DNA from: Helianthus annuus | Lineage: Eukaryota > Streptophyta > Magnoliopsida > Asterales > Asteraceae | NCBI RefSeq assembly: GCF_002127325.2 | Contig: NC_035448.2 | Span: 117,021,354 to 117,085,353, forward strand | Direction of reading: 5' to 3' | DNA: 64,000 nucleotides | In this document: positions 9,227 through 21,865 of the stretch, in pieces | Position numbering within the stretch: position 1 is the first letter of the stretch | How the letters are laid out: each line of letters opens with the position of its first letter | Position numbers and translations under genes: made by a program | The notes under the pieces: model-generated | Database searches by the model: none | What the model was told of the DNA's origin: nothing | What the model saw: the letters and a program-made list of their open reading frames with translations, nothing else

Positions 9227-11277
9227 GACTCCCCCTCAGATGTTGACGAGTCGTACGTGTCGAGTCTTTGCAACTTCGGTCTTGAACCGTCTCTGGGCTT
9301 CACACTTTTTAACAACATCAACAGACTCCCCCTAACAATGTGCTGGCATTCCTTAAGTTCATCAGCATCAACTGCTTCAGGATCGTCGTCTGGCTTTCAC
9401 AGATTCAAGATCGTTTCCTGGCTCAATCTTTGTCCACTAAGTCTTCAGGTATCAGAACCTGGCTCTTTAAACATAAGCTTCTCAGGATCAATCAACCTGG
9501 CCTTCCATGTCCAAACACTCTTTGATGCTGTTCCAAGATCGTAACCTAGCTTTCCTCCTGCTCAGGTTATCTGCACAATCTCTACCTCAAAGTAAATTCC
9601 TCATTTAATTCTTTTCAAATATAAAAACATGCACTATCTCAGACTCCTTCTCAAAATTAACTCTATAAACTTTGATGAACCACTTGAAGATTTGATTAAC
9701 AGCATATTCATTTAAGAAACACTCCCCTTCACAAATTGGTCATCATGTTTAGCACTTGGAACTTTGAAAATCAGCAATTCAACACCAGTTGTCGAAAATC
9801 TTTTTGGATTTTTGATTATAAAGCAATGCAGTAAAGAAATATTTACAGACAATATTTTTTGTGAGTTTGTGTAAGAGGATCATATCAGTTTTGAGACATA
9901 TCACCAATACCGTTAAGCTTCATTTCATTTTAGTTCTAAACAATTCACCTAGATTGTCAGTATATTTGTCCACTTAAATTTTCACACAAAGTTCAACTGA
10001 TCCGAGATACGATATTAATGTTTTAGATACTTAAACTTATTCGCGTGTCCCACTACTTGAATATACTCCTGTATCCAGATCCCAATATTCAGTCTTACAG
10101 GTGAGTATACCACAGATGATATCTGTAAAGGGGTTAGGTGCGAAACCGTGAGAGCTCAGGTCAGAACTTACGTTCAGCAGAGAGATGACGGTTCGACTTT
10201 TGGTGTGTCCCCTTTAGAGGATCTTTTGTTTCAACAACAATGACTATAAATTTTATTGTTTCATCAATTTGCTGAGGGCGAGCTTATATTTCAAAGCATT
10301 TGTAGAAAGTATTATCCGGGGACTAGGTCAGAATTTCCATTCAGCAGAAGTCCCGGGATAATACCTTAGATATCACTGAGTATAAAGACCTAGTATCTCA
10401 GAAAGAGGGACCTTTCAAATAAGATTTCGGGGGTTACCCATATATCCAAGTTTTGTTACCCATGAAATAAGCAAGTTTGAATTTTTAGGTTTATATCTCG
10501 TCACAATTTACTAAATGTGCAAAAACCTACTGTCATATCCGCAGTGAGATTGTTTATCACATTTTTAACTTTCCAATTCTTTAGCATGTTGTGATAGTCA
10601 ACTGATGTACTATCATTTCCTCTTTTTCACAATAAAACTCATTTTTGATTTTATCATGTTTTTGGCTTTTTCAAATTTTCTAATGTTTTTGGATTTTCTG
10701 AAATTTTCTTACTCCCCCTAAAATTCAAACACATTTAAAGAAATTTGAAAACAAACTGTATAAGAAAATTGACAAACTGATATCAAATCACTTCAATTCG
10801 CCATCCACTATGCATAAACAATCAGAACTCCCCCTTTCAACAAACTATTTTCTCATTAAGATTTCAAAACACTTAAGTTTGTTTTAATCAAAATGATTTT
10901 TCCGGAAAATAAGTTTGTTTTTACCACTTGTTAGGGATTGGTTCATCATCTTGTTCAATTTTAATCACATACAGAAAATCAAGTACAACCTAATGTCCCT
11001 AATTTACCACTTGCAAGTATACAACCTTTATACCACTTGTAAAAACATACAATCACCTGTATCTTAGTGTAGGAATAAAACCATCTACACTAGATCATTT
11101 TACCAACCAGGATGTCGATTCCTGCTTCGCACTTACCTTTCTGGAAGCTCCGGCATAGTCCTTTAACCTGTAAAAGTTTCAAACATTTAAGATTCATTCA
11201 CAAAACCTATCATAATAAGAATGATGCCGATTCCTGATCCACGATACAAACTTGGGATCTCCGGCATAGTCAGATGT
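9227..11277 (-). other. Element B conserved 3' noncoding region
   Basis: No coding domain is seen between the polypurine tract and the gag stop. The region aligns in order with those of A (38316-40659) and C (30747-32766). Shared landmarks include ACTCCCCC boxes at 9228, 9325, 10711 and 10827, and a weaker one at 9721. There is a hairpin with arms 10308-10324 and 10349-10364. Three TACCACTTG boxes lie near 10922, 11005 and 11031. Two ATGCCG...CGGCAT-type hairpins lie at 11109-11156 and 11223-11266. Short open frames at 9121-9544 cross these landmarks and look accidental. Confidence 0.7.
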
Positions 11278-14200
11278 TCAAGGGAAAAGAATTTCCACCC
11301 AAGTCTGACCAACCTTTGGTGTTTTCAGTTCTTTAAGCTCTTGTTCAGTTGGGTTAAAAGTTGCCTTTTTAGTTGCATAAAAATCTTTAACCCCTTTTAC
11401 CTTCCCATCAAGCATTTTCCCAAAAATTTTCTTAACATTCCCATTGAATGTTTTCTCGACATCAAACTCTGTTTTCTCAGAATAAAACTGATCTGAGATT
11501 TCAACTTTACCAACTTTCTGTTTAACTTTCTCAAACTTCAGTGATGGAAACTCATCATCATCTACTGAATACACAGATTTTTCTTCCTTTTTCTCAACCT
11601 GTGGCTCCTCTGGCTTTGTGGAACCAGTTTCATAGCCGACTTTCTCATCACACTTCTTAACAATCCACACTTGGTTGTTCTTTGCTTTTCTTTTGTAAAA
11701 ATTCTTTTTAGAACATTCACCAACCTCATAAGTTGAATTTTCAAAAATTTTGAATTTTTCGGTTGGTGGTTCAACATCAACAACTTTTTCTTTCAATTTT
11801 TCAGAAACTCCTTGTTTTGTCTTAGCATTTGTCGGACAATTCCATGCAACGTGACCAGCTGCATTGCATTTGAAACAGGTTCGAGTTTCTTTAGGATGAA
11901 ACACTCCAGTGCCTTTTCTTTTCTTTTCAGCAAGAAACTCCTGGTTAGATTGTTTCCAGAAAGGTTTCTTCCGTTCTTCTTCTGCACTTCCACCTGAAAC
12001 AAATTCTGTTTTTGTTTTAGAATTTTTCTTGTTTTTATAATTTTCTGGTGGAGTAAAACCTAAACCTTTCTTTTTGTAGCTACCATTATGGTTTGGTTTC
12101 TTTTGAAAACCAGAACCAGAATTTTAACCCTTTTTCTTGTTTAAACGTTGTTGAACTCTTGAAGTGTATTTTTTAGCTTTTTCAAGATTTTTTAAAACTT
12201 TCAATTCAGGAATATTAATTTCTATTAGTTTGAAAGTCTTGTTAATCATTTCCGTTTTAACACTTCTTATAGGAAACTCTTTGTTATAATATAATTTGTC
12301 AGAATCATTCAAAGTATAAACTACTTCAAATGTTTCATCATTCAAATTCAATTTGGATAGCAAAAACTCTTTACTGTAAACCCGTTTAACCGATGATTTT
12401 TGACTGTTGACTGACGAACTTGACCCTCCAGACTCAGACTTTGACTCAGACTCCTCATCAGTATCCAATACCTGATCGACCACCTTTTTTATTAACTCAG
12501 ACTCATGATCAGTGTCAGACGAGGTAAACGTGACATCAATGTTTTCTGGTAATTCATCAGTTGTATCGGTTTTTAACTTTATATTGACTGCTTTTTCGAC
12601 TTGCTCCTCATTTGGTTTCCTGGGAGAATAGCCTTCCCAGATCGGAGGCGGGCACTTGTTATAGCTAACAGTCGGTTTCTTACTAGTATCCTTCTTCTTA
12701 GGCTTGTCGTCTTGGAAAGCTTCGAAACCTGCAACAGTTGGATAAATTCGATCAATAAGATAATCAGAACTAGAATAACTTTGTAATAAGCGTCTGATTT
12801 TCTCATTCTCGATTTTATCTGTCTCCAACTCTTGCTTCCACTTTGCACTCTCCTCGATGTAGAAATTGATAGCTTTCTGCTTCGACATCATCACGGCATT
12901 CATCATTGTCAAAGCATCTTCTCTTTCTGAGTTTGTCTTTTGAAGACCAGTTACTGTTCGATTCAAAATGTCATAAGATTCTTTCACATAGTTAAGGTTG
13001 AACAGTAATTGTTCTTTCATCTTCTCAAACTCTGCCAGCTTTTCATCTTTTGCTACACATTCCTTGCAAGCTTCAAGACACTTTGAGCAAGGCTTAATGA
13101 CTTCTACAATCCTTTCAACTTCGACAATCTTCTCAACTTCAACCACCTTTACTGCTTCAGCTACCTGCTTATCTTCAGTAATCTCCTCAGCAACATTTTC
13201 AGCTTCATCTTGAACATCACTGTCTGTTTTCATTTGCTTTTGCTCTTTTGCTGCTCGTTTCTCCTTCAGCTTTTCCAAGCGATCTGCAAAATAAAAATGA
13301 AAATTTCAGGAGAAAGATGAGATTTTGCAACATTAATATGTTTTTCTTCCTCATCATCACTGCTGTCGTCAGTTGGTGATTGATCAAACTCGATTGACTT
13401 TTCAGAATTCTCATCTGAAGAACCAGAATTAGATGGTGTTTGATAAAAAACAACTTCTTTTTCTGAACTCGCATCACTTTGTGAACTTTCATCTGTACTT
13501 TGTGAACTTTCATCAGATGCAACAGACCCTTCCTCCACATTCTTCACAGTTTCACCAATAGATTTCATCCATGTGGCAAACATATCTGGTTCATTTACAA
13601 TCTTAGCAATAAATGCTTTGAATTCTCCTTTTTCATCTACAAACATATCCCAGCTAAAACCTTCAGGTAATCTTTCGTCATCCTGATTGACTAAGCATAC
13701 TTTGCTTTCGGGAGCTATGTATTTGTTCCAGTTAAAATCCACCAGACATGCTCTTTTTGAATCTTCGATCACTTTTCTACCATGAGCCACTTGTGGTTCT
13801 TGTTGTTGTTGTTGACCAACTTGTTGATAGATGGCTTTCCGGTAGTAATCATCTTTTCCGAATGGATTCTTCACATCATTAGCTTCTCTGTTCTTGCACT
13901 CCCTCTTGAAATGACCTTTCTCCCTGCATTTAAAACAAGTAACTTTAGATTTATCAAAACTTAAAGTAGAAACATGTGCATCAAGAAAGTCATTTCTCCC
14001 AGTAATCAGCTTAAACTTCTCAGCTCTCCTAAGAACACTAGCTAGACACCATTTGATATCCATTAGTTCCATCTCTTTGGCATCAATCTGATCGTAGTCC
14101 TCTTTTGTAAGCATAGGATTCCCGATCCCCATGCAACCAAGCCTTCATAAGATAGAAGCACGGAACCAAGTAAAGCCATGTGATCTTTTGCAATTTCTTC

Positions 14201-14666
14201 AGAGAAACTTTGACCATCTAGAAGATTCAAGGCAATGTTACATTGTATCACATAACCACTTCCACTTTTCGTACTTTGAGAACTAAAGCTTTCAGATGAC
14301 TCTTGGGACTAACACTCGGATATGAAGAGAAACCACTGCTTTTGTTTGAACTTTGATCAACTTTTTCAGATGAGTCACCAGCACTAAAAGCAGTTTGTAT
14401 CTTTGGACTTCTTTCAGCTTCTGGAACACTACCTTTGTAGTACATTTTCACATCTTGTTGACCACTCGGATTGGTCATCCTAGCAATCTTTTGCTATTCC
14501 AGATCTTGACCTTCAATTTTCTCGATGAACTGAGAAATTGTTAACCCATCATAAACTCCGGTGTTTTTCAAGATCATCAAGTAAGTTCCCCATTCCTTTT
14601 GAGGTAAAGCATCAGCTAGTTTGTCGACCCACTCTTCACGATCTTTAGTTATGCTCAACATTGACA
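11278..14666 (-). pseudogene. Element B gag-like ORF, C-terminal three quarters
   Basis: This is the continuation of the frame that starts at 26056 beyond element G. Visible parts in order are: a CCHC zinc knuckle (VTCFKCREKGHFKRECKN, near 13900-13955); acidic Ser-rich stretches; a four-cysteine cluster CSKCLEACKEC with a coiled-coil-like segment (12780-13100); a second CCHC knuckle (TRTCFKCNAAGHVAWNCP, near 11835-11890); and a conserved end QTWVEILFP. Breaks include frame changes near 14130-14290 and 13270, and TAA at 12124-12126. Nothing resembling pol follows. The long spacing between the two knuckles is unusual for Gag. Together with the N-terminal piece it would be ~1,300 residues. Confidence 0.75.
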
Positions 14667-16195
14667 TGGATTGTCACACCCCAACCGATGGCGGAAACAT
14701 CGGGATGAGACGAACAAATTGCTCAAAACATCATAACACTACATGTGACAATATAATTAAATTTCATTTATTAAAATTGCAAAGTTTCATACATTGTCAT
14801 AAAAGGAAATAACAAACATTAAACATAGTTTATTTCAAAAGTGGGTTTCTAGTCCATCCTATTCATTTCTTCAAATCTTGACTTCCTCATCCTGCAGTAT
14901 GTATTTAAAATAAAGTCAACAAAACATGTTGGCGAGTATACAAGTTTGATAATAGTATAATATGATTGAAATAGATTAACATGCTCAAATCCACGTGACT
15001 ACATGATTTCATATTAACAGTTATACTCGTAACGATGATATCTATGTGTTCAAACCAAAGTTTAACGCAATTAACATAGCCTAACCCTAGAAGGGTGGTA
15101 AATGAGTAACATAGAATAAACCTAACAATACCCATAATATTATGGGAGGGGCGTTTCTCAACCTACAGCGCTGCCATTGTTAGGGGAGGCTTGCAAAGTT
15201 AATGAACACACAGTCATAAATGTTTAACAGTAGCATAACGTGATTAACATGAGTCAAATAGATTCACATGAAATGTGGATTGAGGGTGCAAAAATGTTTA
15301 ACATAGTGTGTTTGATATAGAAATGCATACAGCACCCAAAATGTGATAAAATAGAAAATGGGTCATGTATACTCACCTTAGGTTGCGTTGCGTTTTTCTT
15401 GGAAAAGATTAAGAATCAAGGGATTGTCCAAGAGGATGTGCACAAGAGATTTACCCTATTAATTTTGAGGATTTGTTAATTATTGGGAATTTAGAGATTA
15501 TTTAAATAACAAGGCATTTATAGAATAATATTAACATTTCTAAAATAATAATCATATGTCTCATTTTTATAGTTTGTATTTAATGAAATACATGTCAATT
15601 TATTTATAATTAAGTGAGTAAAAATAAATACGGATTTTTATATATTATTAATATAATAATTCTGATTTTACCAAAATATTATAAATATTATTACTAAAAT
15701 TCTGGATTTTATAAATAATAATTCATGTATTATGTATTTAAAAATAATAATTCTGATATGTATACATTAATAATTCTGTTTATTATATAAAAATTCTGAT
15801 TTAAAATGGAATCATAAATCTGATTATTATATAACATAATAATTCCGATTTAAATAAAATAGTAAATAATTCTGATTTAAGTAAAATAATAAATCTGATT
15901 AATTATAAAATAAAAATTCTGATATTTATATAAACAATTCTGATAGTAATATTAAATAAAATTCTGATTATTAACAACAATAATAATAATATTGATATAT
16001 CTGCTTAATAATATTAATAATAGTAAAAATTCTGATTTTTATATAAATAAATCTGATTAATATAATTAATAATTATTCGGAAATATTTTATATATTTGAT
16101 TAATATTATTAAATAAACCTGATTATCAATAATTTAGATTAATAATTAAATCTGATAAAAATAATATGATATTAATAATAATAAACATGATATTA

Positions 16196-16219
16196 ATAAT
16201 AATAATAATAATAATAAAC

Positions 16220-16302
<83 letters not shown>

Positions 16303-16303
16303 T
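16196..16303. repeat. (TAA)n microsatellite in the G 3' LTR
   Basis: This is a near-pure trinucleotide tract with one CATAA interruption near 16218. The same position in the other LTR (24386-24486) is a longer uninterrupted array, so its length changed after insertion. The long poly-Tyr open frame on the minus strand at 24385-24567 is only this repeat. Confidence 0.95.
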
Positions 16304-16654
16304 GCAGAAAACTGAAAATATAAAAGAATCAGAAAAAGGAAACGAGATTTGGTACCGAAATCGACAGTTGGTCGGCGAACACGCGGTGGCTCCGGTGGTG
16401 GTGTAGGATTCCGGCGAAGACGTGAACGAAGACGCGAGTCGGTTACGGTTTGCTTCGGGGATCGGGGGTGAAAGGACTGATTGGTTGAGGCTTGGTCGTG
16501 CTTATAAAGGAAGCAGGACGTCGGTTTCAGACACGAAGGGTCGAATTTCCGGTCACCATGTCAACAGTCGGAGAAGATGGATGGTTTGGGCGGTTTTTAT
16601 TTTAAATTCTCGCATTTAATATGATGCTAAATATAATTTGATTTCAATATAAGT

Positions 16655-16762
16655 CGGATGTGGCATGCCCGGCCGAGTGGTTGTGTGCGCGTTTGTGAAC
16701 CTCGAGATCGCGAGTTCGAATCCAGGGGAGGCCGGTTCTCACCCAGGAGACCCCTCCTTTTT
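16655..16762 (+). other. tRNA-related Pol III promoter-like segment inside the G LTR
   Basis: The sequence contains an A-box-like GGCCGAGTGGTTG (16671-16683), a B-box GTTCGAATCC (16714-16723), and T5 at 16758-16762, spaced as in tRNA-derived genes. It is antisense to the element. The flanking stems do not form a convincing cloverleaf, so it is not a functional tRNA gene; a captured SINE head is more likely. The same segment is in the 5' LTR at 24845-24955. Confidence 0.55.
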
Positions 16763-17342
16763 ACTACATTTTTTTAACTAACTGGGTTAGTCACTAACTG
16801 AGTTTTCTAACTCAGTTAGTGCTGTCCTTTGATAAAATTAACCTGGTTAGCTGATTTAACCAGGATTTAGCTAACCAGGTTAGTTTAACTAACCAAAATA
16901 ATCAAAAAATCATTAAAAAATTCAGTTTAAAATATTTATTTATTTAATTTTAATTATTAGTTTACTTATTTAAAATATTAATAAAATAATATAAAAATTA
17001 TTTTAATCCCAATTTTGATATTTTTACCGAATTAACGTATAAATTCCCGGTTTTTGTACGGTTTAGGGTAATCTCTTGGCAATGATGAATTTGAGAGCTG
17101 AGATTAATATGTATTTTCACTGTTTTTACGTGTTTAACATAGTTTGACATGTTTTTAATTGTTTTGACAATACATAGTATTCAAACACAAATATGAATAA
17201 AATAATGCACTTTCATTATGATTTCAAGTCTCGAGTACAATTTGGGAATGAAACCAAATACCACAAAGGTACAAATTACAAAAATAGAAAGTACAAGTAG
17301 ACTTGCCAAAAAATGGAAAGATTGAAAATACGAGGTGTCACA

Positions 17343-17360
17343 GTCTCCCCTACTTTAGGA
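17343..17360 (-). other. Element G polypurine tract
   Basis: Directly inside the 3' LTR the minus strand reads AAAGTAGGGGAGAC, a purine run suited to plus-strand primer selection. It ends at the LTR boundary at 17342. The gag-pol stop lies only ~20 bp upstream in element direction. Confidence 0.75.
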
Positions 17361-17378
17361 GATTTCGTCCTCGAAATC

Positions 17379-20300
17379 TTAAGAAGAAGACTGATCGAAG
17401 AGATGTGGATACTTTGCCATCATGTCACTTTTGAGTTCCCAAGTAAACTCAGCACCACGCTTGCCTTCCCATCGCACTTTTACAATGCGAATTTTGCTGC
17501 GTCTGAGCTGCTTGGTACCTTGAACCACAATTTCAACTGGTCTTTCCACGAAATGAAGCGTATTGTTGATTTACAAGTCGTCGACTGGGACATGAAGTCC
17601 TTCATCAGCTAGACATTTCTTGAGATTTGAAACATGAAATGTCAGATGAACGTTACTCAGTTCCTGCGGTAGATCCAGCAAATACGCTACCTTGCCAACT
17701 CGTTCGTGGATTTTGAAAGGTCCAACGTAACGAGGGGCAAGTTTACCCTTTTTACCGAATCGAACAACCCCTTTCCATGGAGATACTTTAAGTAATACTT
17801 GATCCCCAACATTGAATTCCATGGGTTTGCGCCCTTTATCTGCGTAACTCTTTTGTCGATTCCTGGCCTTGAGTAAATTGTCACGGATTTGAAGAATCTT
17901 GTCCGTGGTTTCTTGAATAAGCTCAGGACCAGTAAATTGCTTATCACCAATTTCGTGCCAACTAATTGGTGATCGACATTTTCGCCCATATAGCGCTTCG
18001 AATGGGGCCATTTGAATGCTGGAGTGATAGCTGTTATTGTACGAGAATTCGACCAGAGGCAAATGCACATCCCAACTACCACCAAAGTCAATGACACAGG
18101 ATCGAAGCATATCTTCGAGAGTTTGAATGGTACGCTCAGTCTGTCCATCTGTTTGAGGATGGAAGGCTGTACTAAGATTTAAATGAGTACCCATAGCTGA
18201 TTGAAAAGTTTGCCATAGGCGAGACGTGAAACGACCATCACGGTCTGAAATGATGTCACGAGGTATGCCATGACGACAGATGATTTCATCAGTATAGACT
18301 CGAGCAAGTTTTTCAACTTTGAAGTCTTCCCGAATAGGTAAGAAATGGGCTGACTTGGTCAAACGATCAACGATGACCCAAATACTATCATTACCAGATG
18401 AGGTTCGAGGAAGTTTAGTTATAAAGTCCATTGCAATACTATCCCACTTCCAAACAGGAATTTCTGGTTGTTCGAGCAAACCAGAGGGACGCTGATGCTC
18501 TGCTTTAACCTTCGAGCATGTAAGACATTTTGAGACATACAAGGCTATATCATTCTTCATACCAGGCCACCAATAAGATGTTCGAAGATCATGATACATC
18601 TTATCAGCACCAGGATGTATTGAGTATTTAGACTTATGAGCCTCGTTCATGATAAATTCACGAAGATTGTCGCGATTTGGTACCCAAATGCGATTAAGAT
18701 AATATTGAAGTCCGTCTGGCTTCGTCACAAGTTGATCCATAGAGGCACCACGGATTTCGACGAGCAGACTTCCTTCGTTAGCTGACGCAAACTGTGCCTC
18801 ACGAATACAATTGTGAAGGTCACTTGACACTTGAAAACAACGCATACGATAGGAATGAGCCTTACGACTCAGGGCATCAGCTACGACATTCGCCTTTCCA
18901 GGATGGTAGCGAATCTCGCAGTCATAGTCGTTAAGTAATTCCACCCAACGACGTTGATGCATATTTAGTTCTTTTTGATTGAAGATATGTTGTAGACTTT
19001 TGTGATCAGTGTATACAACACATTTCGTACCATATAGATAGTGACGCCATATTTTTAATGCGAAGACGACAGCACCAAGTTCAAGATCGTGAGTAGTGTA
19101 ATTTTTCTCATGAATCTTTAATTGGCGAGAAGCGTACGCAATGACCTTGCCTCGTTGCATAAGGACGCAACCAAGACCACGATTTGATACATCGCAATAT
19201 ACTACGAAGTCATCATTTCCGTCAGGTAGGGTTAAGATAGGAGCATTGCAAAGCATGTCCTTGAGGGTTTGAAAAGCTTCTTCCTGCTCGTGACTCCAAA
19301 CGAAAGGTTTTTCCTTTTGGGTCAACATAGTGAGAGGAACAGCTATCTTAGAAAAATTCGAGATGAATCGACGGTAGTAACCCGCCAATCCTAGGAATGA
19401 ACGAATTTCTGATGGGTTTTTAGGTGCGATCCAACTTTTGACTGCTTCAATTTTAGCAGGGTCGACATGAATACCTTTTTCGCTAACGACATGTCCAAGG
19501 AATTGACTTCCTTGATCCAGAATTCACACTTTGAGAACTTTGCGTATAAACGTTCACTTCGCAAAAGTTCGAGTATGAGACGTAAATGACGCTCATGATC
19601 GACTCGAGATTTAGAATAAATTAGAATGTCATCAATGAAGACAATTACGAATCGATCCAGATAAGGTTTGCAAACACGATTCATCAAATCCATGAACACG
19701 GCGGGCGCGTTAGTTAGACCAAAAGGCATGACCACGAACTTGTAGTGTCCATAGCGCGTTCGAAAAGCGGTTTTTGGGATATCCTCTTCGAGGATACGAA
19801 GTTGATGATAGCCAGATCGAAGATCGATCTTGGAGAAACAACTTGCACCTTGGAGTTGATCAAAGAGGTCGTCAATGCGAGGTAGTGGATATCGATTTTT
19901 GATAGTAAGCTTGTTGAGCTCTCGATAATCGATACACATTCGAAATGAACCATCTTTCTTTTTAACGCATAGAACAGGAGCACCCCAAGGAGAGGTACTG
20001 GGTCGAATGAAACCCTTGTCAAGAAGCTCCTGGAGTTGGCTGGAAAGCTCTTGCATCTCAGATGGTGCAAGGCGATAGGGAGCTCGTGCAACAGGAGTTG
20101 CACCAGGCACAAGGTTGATACGAAAGTCAACTAACCGAGGAGGAGGAGGACCAGGTAAATCCTCAGGGAAAACTTCTGGGAAATCACACACCACTGGAAC
20201 ATCGCTTACGCATTTTCCCTTGCCCTTTTCTTCCACTACGTGGGCTAAAAAGGCAAAGTACTTTTTACGTAAGTATCTGTTCGCTTGGGTGCATGACATT

Positions 20301-21865
20301 AGCTTTAGACCATTGGAAGGTCGATCCCCATAAACATGTAGGGTATCGCCTGATGGAAGAGGCAAACGAACGTATTTTTTGAAACAGGCAATTTCAGCAT
20401 GGTTCTTTCGAAGCCAATCCATGCCTACTATGATATCGAAACTACCTAACTCCATGGGTATGAGGTCAATTGAAAAGGCATGATCATTCAAAGTGAGAGT
20501 ACAATTACGAAGAACAGAATCGACACGAATAGACTTGCCATTGGCAACTTCGACTGGGAATGACTTAGGTAGTTTTGAGCGTGTGCATTTTAACAATGGT
20601 TCAAATTCTACAGATACAAAACATTTATCTGCACCAGTATCAAATAAAATAGAAGCATACAAATTATTAACGAGGAACGTACCGTTCACGACCTCATTGT
20701 CGTTGCGCGCTTGCTGAGCATTGATAACAAATGCACGGCCTTGTGGTGCCTTCTGCTGTAAATCTTGCCTCAATTGAGGACACTGAGGTCGTAGGTGAGT
20801 TGGATCCCCACATTTGAAACATGCCCTGACCACATTTGCTGGCTTTGAGTTTTGGGCTATCGTTGGGTTATTGCGACAATATGCTGCCAAATGCCCATAA
20901 CGATTGCAGGAGGTACAGTGTCTACATGGGCTCGTAGTTGGGTGATGAAAGTGGCAAGTGGTGCACTTAGGGTTTGTTCCCGTGTATTGCTTCTTTTCTG
21001 GGTTTGCTGGGTTAGGTTTTGGATTTTCAACTGGTGTGACAGCGTTGCAAACTGAGGATTGGTGAGCACGCTTCTTTCCCCTATTGTTGTGGGTGATTTG
21101 ATGAGCGGGTTTTGAGGAGGATGTAGGTTTAGATGCTACTGCGACTTGTTTATCACGAACTCGATTATTATTCAAACTTGCCGCGAGGCGGTACACGTCC
21201 TCAATATTATCCAACCTAGCCGCCTCGATGGTATCACGCATCGTAGGAGGCAACCCATTTATATATTTCCGAATGGTGCGTTCTGTGGTCAACACCAAAT
21301 GAGGCACGATAAAACACAACTGCTTGAACCGGGTAGTGTATGCAAGGTTTTCATCCCCAACTTGTTTGAGGGTCCAGAACTCTTCTTCTAATTTCTGCTG
21401 CTCATGAGGAGGGCAGAATTCCTCCATCATAAGCTGTCTGAGCTCTTCCCAAGACAACGCGTAAGCTAGCTCATTGGATCGAATGTTTCTCTCGTTAGTC
21501 CACCAGTCTAGTGCCCTGGCTTGGAAAACACCAGTGGCACTTCGCACCTTGAGTTCCTCTGGACATTCACTATTTATGAACGTGACTTCCATGCTGTCAA
21601 ACCATTCCAACATAGCTGTCACTCCATCCTTCCCAGTGAAAGTTTTGGGGTTACAGGCTGTGAAGTGTTTGTAGTTGAACGAGACTGGTTTAGGCTGTAC
21701 TACGTGAGAATCGCCAGAATGATTGGGAGTGCTGGAGGCTTGAATCTCAGACACTATCTTTGGTACGATTCTGGCAATCTGATTTGCCATGAACGTCAGC
21801 ATTTTCTTTTTGGAGTTAGCCTTGGATTTTCTGGGAGAGTGAGAGTACTGACGAGATGACGACAT
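17379..21865 (-). pseudogene. Element G gag-pol polyprotein with chromodomain
   Basis: The start is ATG at 21863-21865 ([10 protein letters not shown]). Gag contains [10 protein letters not shown] and [15 protein letters not shown] Cys/His region and a CCHC knuckle follow ([14 protein letters not shown]), then the protease LFDTGAD, reverse transcriptase with [14 protein letters not shown], RNase H, integrase zinc finger (HPGADKMYH ... CLTC) and DDE core ([18 protein letters not shown]). The C-terminus has [13 protein letters not shown] and a chromodomain (IRIVKVRWEGKRGAEFTWE) ending at TAA 17379-17381. A one-base deletion near 19505 shifts the frame just after the RT palm, and a TAA at 17571-17573, probably from CAA, cuts off the chromodomain. 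All catalytic motifs I checked are otherwise present. The chromodomain would direct integration to heterochromatin. Confidence 0.95.

Larger units (their letters stand above)
14672..17342 (-). repeat. Element G 3' LTR
   Basis: This 2,671-bp LTR runs from TGTCACACCCC to GGTGTCACA on the plus strand. It contains AATTCTGATT-type repeats (15650-16160), a (TAA)n tract, a TATA-like box on the minus strand near 16502 (TTTATAAG), a tRNA-related segment, and palindromes of the CTAACCAGGTTAG type (16775-16894). It matches the 5' LTR closely, with differences mainly in (TAA)n length, small indels and scattered substitutions. Confidence 0.95.

Noticed and set aside
16661..16740. Functional nuclear tRNA gene
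   Set aside because: A- and B-box words are present, but the T-arm and acceptor stems do not pair, and the segment is part of an LTR.
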